Below, piece after piece: positions 59,178 through 64,000 of a stretch of 64,000 nt of DNA. The stretch is from Gammaproteobacteria bacterium (GTDB lineage Bacteria; Pseudomonadota; Gammaproteobacteria; Pseudomonadales; Halieaceae), in NCBI GenBank assembly GCA_030433415.1, contig JAUIMF010000002.1:81164-145163 (forward strand). Reading direction: 5' to 3'. The notes under the pieces were generated by a model. It had not been told where the DNA came from. It saw nothing but the letters and a program-made list of their open reading frames with translations, and did no database searches. Each line of letters opens with the position of its first letter. Within the stretch, counting starts at the first letter, position 1. Both the position numbers and the translations under genes were made by a program.

Positions 59178-59987
59178 GTGTCTTGTGTAAAGAAATTTTC
59201 CCTGGTTCTGTCTTTCGTGACCCTGGTCGCCCTGCCGGCCAGTGCCGCCCTCGATTGGAGCGCTGCGCTGAAAGGTGAGCACCGCGAGGCGAAGAATGCC
59301 GCGCGCGATGAGTTTCGCCATCCTCGCGAAACGCTGGAGTTTTTTGGTCTCAAGGAAGGCATGACCGTAGTTGAACTGGCCCCCGGCGGTGGCTGGTATA
59401 CGGAAGTGCTCGCGCCGCTGCTGCGCGGCAACGGCAGCTACTACGCGGCGCACCATGGGCCCAACAGTGGTCCCTACGCGCGGCGCTCTCTGGGGGGCTA
59501 TCTGCAAAAGCTGGGTGAGAACAACGACGTGTATGGCGAGGTGACGGTGACGACGCTGGCGATGCCCTCGGGCGTGGTGATTGCCCCCGCCGGGAGCGCC
59601 GACCTGGTACTGGCGTTTCGCAACGTGCACAGCTGGATGCGCGCCGGAACCCTTGCAGAGACGTTCGTGGCCGCCTTTGATGCTCTTAAGCCCGGTGGTG
59701 TGTTTGGGATTGTGCAACACCGTGCCAGTGATGGGCGCGACGAAGAAGCGATGAAAGCCACGGGTTACGTCAGTGAGGATTTCGTAATCGCTGCCGCACG
59801 CAGCGTGGGTTTCGAGCTCGATGAGCGCTCCGAGATCAACGCCAATGCCAAAGACACGGCGGACTACGAAAAAGGTGTCTGGGAGTTGCCACCGTCTCTG
59901 CGCGGCGACGAGAAGGATCGGGACGCACGCGCTGCCGTAGGCGAAAGTGATCGCATGACGCTGCGATTCGTCAAGCCGGCGTCCTGA
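59178..59987 (+). CDS. Exported class I methyltransferase-like protein (COG4798 type)
   Basis: The 269-residue protein starts with a signal peptide (MSCVKKFSLVLSFVTLVALPASA, in pieces) directly upstream of a Rossmann-like methyltransferase domain: motif I VVELAPGGGWYTEVL, then ADLVLAFRNVHSWM and LKPGGVFGIVQHRAS. The GTG at 59178 has AAGGAG 8 bases before it, which fixes the start. Homologues with export signals are known in proteobacteria, but SAM is not expected in the periplasm, so the activity is unproven. It is followed by yheU-like, tusA, epmC and pdxB. Confidence 0.75.
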   Translation: MSCVKKFSLVLSFVTLVALPASAALDWSAALKGEHREAKNAARDEFRHPRETLEFFGLKEGMTVVELAPGGGWYTEVLAPLLRGNGSYYAAHHGPNSGPYARRSLGGYLQKLGENNDVYGEVTVTTLAMPSGVVIAPAGSADLVLAFRNVHSWMRAGTLAETFVAAFDALKPGGVFGIVQHRASDGRDEEAMKATGYVSEDFVIAAARSVGFELDERSEINANAKDTADYEKGVWELPPSLRGDEKDRDARAAVGESDRMTLRFVKPAS

Positions 59988-59988
59988 T

Positions 59989-60249
59989 TTGGCAGCATTT
60001 GTTCGTATTCCGCCGTCGGCATTGGCGGCGGAGACCCTCGATGCGCTGCTTGAGGAATTTGCCAGTCGCGACGGCACCGACTATGGCGAGCGTGAGACTC
60101 CTCTTACCACCCGCGTGGCGCAGCTGCGAACCGGGCTACTTGGGGGCGAGATTGTGCTGTTGTACGACGGCGACAGCGAGACCTGGGACTTGCTGAGCGC
60201 CGAGGCGGCGACGGAACTTCTGGGCGATGAAGCGGCGGAGTTGCCATGA
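59989..60249 (+). CDS. YheU-like protein (UPF0270)
   Basis: The 86-residue protein matches UPF0270: [28 protein letters not shown] and the following [19 protein letters not shown]. Family members are uncharacterised small cytosolic proteins. The only start candidate near the conserved beginning is a TTG at 59989, two bases after the preceding stop. Its stop overlaps the tusA ATG as ATGA. Confidence 0.72.
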   Translation: MAAFVRIPPSALAAETLDALLEEFASRDGTDYGERETPLTTRVAQLRTGLLGGEIVLLYDGDSETWDLLSAEAATELLGDEAAELP

Positions 60250-60476
60250 GTGACATCGCCGAGCTGGATGCCCGGGGGCTGCGCTGCCCCGAGCCGGTCA
60301 TGCTGTTGCACAAGGCCATTGCCGACGTGGCGGTGGGGGAGGAATTGCGGGTCATCGCCACGGACCCCACGACCGAGCGCGACATTCCCCAGTTCTGCCG
60401 TTTTCTCGGTCACGAGTTGGTGAGCCAGCACCGCAACGGAGACGAGCTTGTCTACCTGTTACGCAAAGGCGGTTGA
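60246..60476 (+). CDS. tusA: TusA-family sulfurtransferase
   Basis: The 76-residue protein has the CPxP motif [14 protein letters not shown] with reactive C14. TusA relays sulfur for tRNA 2-thiouridine (via TusBCD, TusE, MnmA) and molybdenum cofactor. Some homologues are only TusA-like, so the exact partner is inferred. It overlaps the YheU-like gene and is followed by epmC. Confidence 0.88.
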   Translation: MSDIAELDARGLRCPEPVMLLHKAIADVAVGEELRVIATDPTTERDIPQFCRFLGHELVSQHRNGDELVYLLRKGG

Positions 60477-61017
60477 CGGCGACGGGCTGATCAGGGCCTT
60501 TGACGCGCTGTTTCTGGAGAGCGAGGCGACCTGTTTGTGCGGCGGCGCAGCGGAACCGCTGTATGAGCCGCCAGACGAGGGTCCCGCCGTCATCCATTTT
60601 CGTGAGGACTACGCCGCCAGCGCACTGCACGAGATCGCCCACTGGTGCATAGCCGGTCCGGCGCGCAGGCAGAAGGTGGATTATGGCTACTGGTATAACC
60701 CGGATGGGCGCGACGCGGCGCAGCAGCGGCGTTTTATGGCCGTAGAGGCCAGGCCCCAGGCGGTGGAGTGGTGTCTGTCACGCGCTGCGGGACTGCCATT
60801 TCGCCTGAGCCTGGATAATCTGAGTACACCGACTCTCGCCGCCGACAGGCAGGCATTCGCCCAGGCTGTGCTGAACGAGGTGCGCCAGCTTTGCGTGGCG
60901 GGGCTGCCACCGCGCGCCCAACGCTTCTTCGATCGCCTGAACGAGCTCCGGGCAGCACAGGGCGGTCGGGCTTTGCCCTTGCACGCGCAGCGTTTCAGCC
61001 TGAACGAACTGCTGTGA
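60448..61017 (+). CDS. epmC: Elongation factor P hydroxylase EpmC
   Basis: The 189-residue protein has the EpmC/YfcM motif [28 protein letters not shown], in two parts, and KPQALDW-like [15 protein letters not shown]. It hydroxylates the beta-lysylated lysine of EF-P. The start is uncertain; I use TTG at 60448, inside the tusA end, because it places the family start about 8 residues in. Its stop overlaps pdxB as GTGA. Confidence 0.88.
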   Translation: MSTCYAKAVDGDGLIRAFDALFLESEATCLCGGAAEPLYEPPDEGPAVIHFREDYAASALHEIAHWCIAGPARRQKVDYGYWYNPDGRDAAQQRRFMAVEARPQAVEWCLSRAAGLPFRLSLDNLSTPTLAADRQAFAQAVLNEVRQLCVAGLPPRAQRFFDRLNELRAAQGGRALPLHAQRFSLNELL

Positions 61018-62144
61018 TACGCCTGCTCGCCGACGAGAACATGGTTGGACTGAGCGCCCTGGAGTCACCGGGGTTACAGATCAGGACCCTGCCGGGGCGA
61101 GCCATGGACCGCAGCGCGATGAAGGCTGTGGATGCGCTGTGGGTGCGCTCCGTCACTCCGGTGACCGCGCAGTTGCTCGCGGATAGCCCCGTACGGTTCG
61201 TGGGTACTGCGACCGCGGGTACGGAACACGTTGATGTGGCGTGGCTACGCGACAACGGCATAGCCTTCAGCGCCGCACCGGGCAGCAATGCCAACGCGGT
61301 CGTGGAATATGTGCTGGCCGCACTGCTCGAAACCGGCGCCTGGCAAACCCTGGAAGCGGGAGGAAGCCTGGGTATCGTCGGTTATGGCCATGTGGGTCGG
61401 CGCCTGGCAAGCGTTGCTGCGAGACTGGGGTGGCGAATCGTCGTGAGCGATCCGCCGCTGGCTGCCGCCGCATCCTCCGATGATTCGATACCGCTGGATG
61501 GAACGCTTGCGGATGTGCTGGCCTGCGACGTCATCAGCCTGCACTGCGCCCTCGAGCGCGAAGGCATCTGGCCCAGCCATCATCTGATCGGTGTTGAGGA
61601 GCTGGAGCAGTTGGGGGCCCATCAGGTGCTGATCAATGCCTCGCGCGGCGCAGTGCTGGACAATGCGGCACTCTATGCGCGCCTGGCAGCGGGGCAGGGG
61701 CCCAGCGTGGTACTCGACGTGTGGGAAGGCGAGCCGGCCTTTGACGTTCGATTGCTGGATTTTGCGCAGGTCCGTATTGCAACGCCGCACATCGCGGGCT
61801 ATTCCTTCGATGCCCGGCACCAGGCGACACTGATGCTCTATGAGCGCCTTGGGGCCCAATTCCCTGAGCTATCCCCTTATTCGGCGCAGAACTCCAACGA
61901 TACTTTTACGCTGGAGGTGAGTGTCGAAGACGATGCCCACACGCTGCTAAGGCGCTGTTACCGCGTTGAAGACGATGACCAACGCTTTCGGGAGCTGCAA
62001 TCGATGTCGGCGAACGATCGTGCCCAAGGATTTGACCAGTTGCGCAAGGAATACCCGTTGCGACGGGAGCTGGCACGAAGCGCGATACAGGGTGAATTGC
62101 GCGGCGAAGCCCAGCGCTTGTACGCGGCCCTGGTCGGTCAATAG
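61014..62144 (+). CDS. pdxB: Erythronate-4-phosphate dehydrogenase PdxB
   Basis: The 376-residue D-2-hydroxyacid dehydrogenase acts in pyridoxal phosphate synthesis. It starts with LLADENM, then has GTATAGTEHVD, the NAD motif GIVGYGHVGRRLASVA, catalytic residues in INASRGAVLD and TPHIAGYSFDARHQ, and the PdxB C-terminal dimerisation domain (from about 300). GTG start overlapping epmC. Its stop codon lies in a short TAGCG repeat tract. Confidence 0.95.
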   Translation: MIRLLADENMVGLSALESPGLQIRTLPGRAMDRSAMKAVDALWVRSVTPVTAQLLADSPVRFVGTATAGTEHVDVAWLRDNGIAFSAAPGSNANAVVEYVLAALLETGAWQTLEAGGSLGIVGYGHVGRRLASVAARLGWRIVVSDPPLAAAASSDDSIPLDGTLADVLACDVISLHCALEREGIWPSHHLIGVEELEQLGAHQVLINASRGAVLDNAALYARLAAGQGPSVVLDVWEGEPAFDVRLLDFAQVRIATPHIAGYSFDARHQATLMLYERLGAQFPELSPYSAQNSNDTFTLEVSVEDDAHTLLRRCYRVEDDDQRFRELQSMSANDRAQGFDQLRKEYPLRRELARSAIQGELRGEAQRLYAALVGQ

Positions 62145-62200
62145 CGGGCATTCGTGGTCAGTAGCGGCTAGTAGCGGGGCTAATAGCGGGACTAGTAGCG
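62142..62200. repeat. Degenerate TAGCG repeat tract
   Basis: Five copies of (A/G)TAGCG start at 62142, 62162, 62172, 62184 and 62196, with connecting GG(C/A)CTA segments. The tract lies between the pdxB stop and tRNA-Gly and includes the pdxB TAG. No T-run or hairpin with a U-tract is present, so it does not look like a classical terminator for either side. Confidence 0.55.
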
Positions 62201-62226
62201 AGTAAGTCGCAGATCAACGGCGGGGA

Positions 62227-62302
62227 TGGAGCGGGAAACCGGGTTCGAACCGGCGACCTCAACCTTGGCAAGGTTGCGCTCTACCAACTGAGCTATTCCC
62301 GC
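62227..62302 (-). tRNA. tRNA-Gly (GCC)
   Basis: The 76-base cloverleaf reads from GCGGGAATAGCTCAGTTGGT on the minus strand. The anticodon loop has GCC within CTTGCCAAG, the T-loop is GGTTCGAACC, and the 3' CCA is encoded (62229-62227). Standard tRNA-Gly. Confidence 0.96.
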
Positions 62303-62370
62303 AGAGCGTCCGGTGGTCTGGTTTTGGGCAGCAGCCCTGCAAATTCCCGGAGCGATTCCCGACTGGAAAG

Positions 62371-62446
62371 TGGCGTCCCCTAGGGGGTTCGAACCCCTGT
62401 TCCCGCCGTGAAAGGGCGGTGTCCTAGGCCACTAGACGAAGGGGAC
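62371..62446 (-). tRNA. tRNA-Glu (TTC)
   Basis: The 76-base cloverleaf starts GTCCCCTTCGTCTAGTGGCC on the minus strand. The anticodon TTC is within CCTTTCACG, the T-arm is GGGTTCGAACCCC, and the CCA end is encoded. It is 68 bases upstream of tRNA-Gly and probably co-transcribed. Confidence 0.96.
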
Positions 62447-62472
62447 GTGGTGCTCCTCGTCAGGAGGCGCGC

Positions 62473-62501
62473 ATTGTAGGGAGAGTGCCCGGTGCCGTCA
62501 A
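62473..62501 (-). promoter_or_regulatory. Strong promoter of the tRNA-Glu/tRNA-Gly unit
   Basis: On the minus strand TTGACG (62501-62496) and TACAAT (62478-62473) are spaced exactly 17 bases, followed by a GCGCGCC discriminator. GC-rich discriminators mark stable RNA promoters under stringent (ppGpp) control. Confidence 0.75.
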
Positions 62502-62514
62502 GCGAAACCGCGTC

Positions 62515-62895
62515 TCAGTTCAGACCCTGTTGCGCGGCCCGCGCTTCACGCCAGTTGAAGCGCTCACCGCGTGCATCGGCCTCGCGACGGGCCTCGTCGA
62601 GTGCCGTGAATCTGTCGATTTCTTCGTCGGGCATAAAGTGCAGGCACTCGGCGCCGAGGTACCACAACAGATCCCTTGGAAAGTGCTCAGCGACCTGCGG
62701 CGCGGTGGTCAGCAAGCGTGCGATCAGGGGCGGTCCGTCATCGAGCAATCGTTCTGGCGTGGCGGCAAGGCTGCGTACCTGCTCCGCCAGTTCTGCGAAG
62801 TTTTCGCCGCCGGGAGCGGCGGCGATGGTCTCAAGGCGTTCTGCAAAGGCACGAAACAGCCCTGTCTGTTCTTCGTGAAAGTCCCTGTCGTTCAT
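62515..62895 (-). CDS. Hypothetical protein (PA2817-like)
   Basis: The 126-residue cytosolic protein is acidic and helical, with LLWYLGAECLHFMPDEEIDRF near its middle. I recall the same pattern from small Pseudomonas proteins of the PA2817 type, but the function is unknown and the match is from memory. The tRNA-Glu promoter overlaps the region just past its 3' end. No Shine-Dalgarno stands out before the ATG at 62895. Confidence 0.6.
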   Translation of the reverse strand: MNDRDFHEEQTGLFRAFAERLETIAAAPGGENFAELAEQVRSLAATPERLLDDGPPLIARLLTTAPQVAEHFPRDLLWYLGAECLHFMPDEEIDRFTALDEARREADARGERFNWREARAAQQGLN

Positions 62896-62923
62896 GGTCG
62901 TTTCTCACAGCGGCCCATGGGTT

Positions 62924-62929
62924 TACAAT
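62924..62929 (+). promoter_or_regulatory. Possible promoter -10 of the YadG-type ABC gene
   Basis: TACAAT at 62924-62929, with a weak TTTCTC 17 bases upstream (62901-62906), 61 bases before the ATG at 62991. AGAGGAAAGG precedes the ATG. Confidence 0.38.
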
Positions 62930-62990
62930 GCGCGGCTTCCCGCTGCCGCGCCTGCGCGGCCCCCATGGCCTGATCTAGTTAGAGGAAAGG

Positions 62991-63953
62991 ATGCCAGAGT
63001 CCCACGCTACTGACACGCCCCCAGCTACCGACACCTCGGTACCTGCGCTGCGTATCAACGATTTGCGCAAGGTCTATGACAACGGATTTGAGGCCCTCAA
63101 GGGTATCAGCCTGGAGGTGGCCCAGGGCGATTTCTTTGCGCTTCTGGGTCCCAACGGGGCAGGCAAGTCCACCACCATCGGCGTCATCTGTTCGCTGGTC
63201 GACAAGACCGGGGGCAACGTCGAGGTGCACGGCGTCGACATCGATCGGGATTTTGCCGGCGCCAAAAAATTCCTGGGCATCGTGCCCCAGGAATTCAATT
63301 TCAATATGTTCGAAAAGGTCTTCCAGATCGTCACCAATCAGGCCGGTTACTACGGCCTGCCACGCAAGCTGGCCTGCGAGCGTGCCGAGAAGTATCTGAA
63401 GGCCCTGGGGCTCTGGGACAAGAAAGATGTCACCGGCAGGATGCTCTCGGGGGGCATGAAGCGACGCCTGATGATCGCCCGCGCCCTGGTACATGAGCCG
63501 CGCCTGCTTATTCTGGACGAGCCCACTGCGGGGGTGGACATCGAGATGCGCCGCGGCATGTGGGATTTTCTCAAGGAACTCAATGCCGGCGGGACCACGA
63601 TTATCCTCACCACGCACTACCTCGAAGAGGCCGAAGCCCTTTGTCGCAACATCGCTATTATCAATCACGGCGAAATCGTGGAGCACAGTTCCATCAGGGA
63701 CCTGCTGCGCCGGCTGCAGCGCGAGGTGTTCATCATCGACACCGACGATGTGTTGCCCGCTGAGGTCATGCTTGGCGACTTCGTTGTGCGTCGTGTTGAC
63801 GATCACAGCCTGGAAGTCGAGGTCGAGAAGGGGCAACGCCTGAACGATGTCTTTGCGGCGCTTGAAGGCGCGGGTATCGGGGTGGTGAGCATGCGTAACC
63901 GCGCCAATCGCCTTGAAGAGATGTTTGTGAATCTGGTGGAGAGTGCCGCATGA
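62991..63953 (+). CDS. yadG: ABC exporter ATP-binding protein, YadG type
   Basis: The 320-residue ATPase has Walker A LLGPNGAGKST (about 52-61), signature LSGGMKRRLMIARAL, Walker B LLILDEPTAGVD and switch His in TTHYLEEAE. A C-terminal extension (about 230-320) holds a small alpha/beta domain (VEKGQRLNDVFAALE) as in YadG/DrrA-type exporters. The substrate is unknown. The partner permease begins in an ATGA overlap. Confidence 0.85.
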   Translation: MPESHATDTPPATDTSVPALRINDLRKVYDNGFEALKGISLEVAQGDFFALLGPNGAGKSTTIGVICSLVDKTGGNVEVHGVDIDRDFAGAKKFLGIVPQEFNFNMFEKVFQIVTNQAGYYGLPRKLACERAEKYLKALGLWDKKDVTGRMLSGGMKRRLMIARALVHEPRLLILDEPTAGVDIEMRRGMWDFLKELNAGGTTIILTTHYLEEAEALCRNIAIINHGEIVEHSSIRDLLRRLQREVFIIDTDDVLPAEVMLGDFVVRRVDDHSLEVEVEKGQRLNDVFAALEGAGIGVVSMRNRANRLEEMFVNLVESAA

Positions 63954-64000
63954 CCCTGTCGGAACAGTTTATTGCGTTTCGCACGATCCTGCGCAAGGAG
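63950..64000 (+). CDS. ABC exporter permease, YadH type (partial, cut by window end)
   Basis: The first 17 residues (MTLSEQFIAFRTILRKE) start with an ATG overlapping the stop of the ATPase gene. The segment resembles the cytoplasmic N-terminus of ABC-2 permeases such as YadH. The rest is outside the window. Confidence 0.6.
   Translation, partial: MTLSEQFIAFRTILRKE

Noticed and set aside
62227..62446. tRNA pair as an integration site for a mobile element
   Set aside because: No integrase, no repeated tRNA 3' end and no change of composition nearby.

Overview
The window is 64 kb of dense, GC-rich chromosome from a gammaproteobacterium. Its gene neighbourhoods are those of Pseudomonas and its marine relatives: gltA divergent from sdhCDAB-sucAB-lpd-sucCD; smc-zipA-ligA; tesA divergent from ybbA-ybbP; a complete ccmABCDEFGHI cluster; phoBR joined to pst-phoU; and a TtpC-type TonB system. 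My best guess is a marine, aerobic, heterotrophic member of the Cellvibrionales/Halieaceae (OM60/NOR5) type. That is an inference from gene content, not a match to a known genome. I see no insertion sequence, prophage, CRISPR array or obvious recently transferred island. This is core genome.

Layout. 1-4131 (minus): TonB2-type energy transduction operon DUF3450-ttpC-exbB-exbD-tonB-TPR. 4343-5596: Na+/phosphate cotransporter. 5605-6989 (minus): nnrU and a HAD phosphatase. 7080-7985: oxyR. 8044-8919 (minus): K+ channel-like protein. 8945-12729: tesA against ybbA-ybbP. 12726-14384 (minus): TetR regulator and mdh. 14594-22334: ttcA and the cytochrome c maturation cluster. 22493-29603: smc, zipA, ligA and a lipoprotein transglycosylase. 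29701-38766: phoB, phoR, pstS, pstC, pstA, pstB, phoU, hisC. 38763-41299 (minus): a FabH-like synthase and citrate synthase. 41590-52918: succinate dehydrogenase, 2-oxoglutarate dehydrogenase and succinyl-CoA synthetase. 53108-55632: htpG and a DUF4892 protein. 55626-62144: folE, prmB, aroC, a small membrane protein, a GcvR-like ACT protein, an exported methyltransferase-like protein, yheU-like, tusA, epmC, pdxB. 62227-62446 (minus): tRNA-Gly and tRNA-Glu. 62515-64000: a small hypothetical protein and the start of a YadG/YadH-type ABC exporter.

How the genes work together. Three circuits stand out. (1) Phosphate: phoB has a two-repeat Pho box, and the distant Na+/Pi transporter has 11-bp-phased Pho-box repeats, so PhoBR probably controls both the high-affinity Pst route and the Na+-coupled route. 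(2) Respiration: citrate synthase, SDH, OGDH and SCS together give the TCA arc from citrate synthesis to fumarate, and the Ccm cluster supplies c-type cytochromes. The gltA/sdhC intergenic region carries strong divergent promoters, a palindrome over the sdhC -10 and an FNR-family-like inverted repeat. (3) Oxygen and iron: a perfect TTGAT-N4-ATCAA (FNR/Anr) site lies at exactly -41.5 of a predicted start for the TonB2 operon.

Genes are packed with ATGA, GTGA and TGATG overlaps. Several convergent pairs share stop codons inside CTAG or TTAG. Some genes appear to have very short or no 5' leaders. The most interesting leads are regulatory sites in the two divergent intergenic regions (4132-4342 and 41300-41589), not a new gene cassette.
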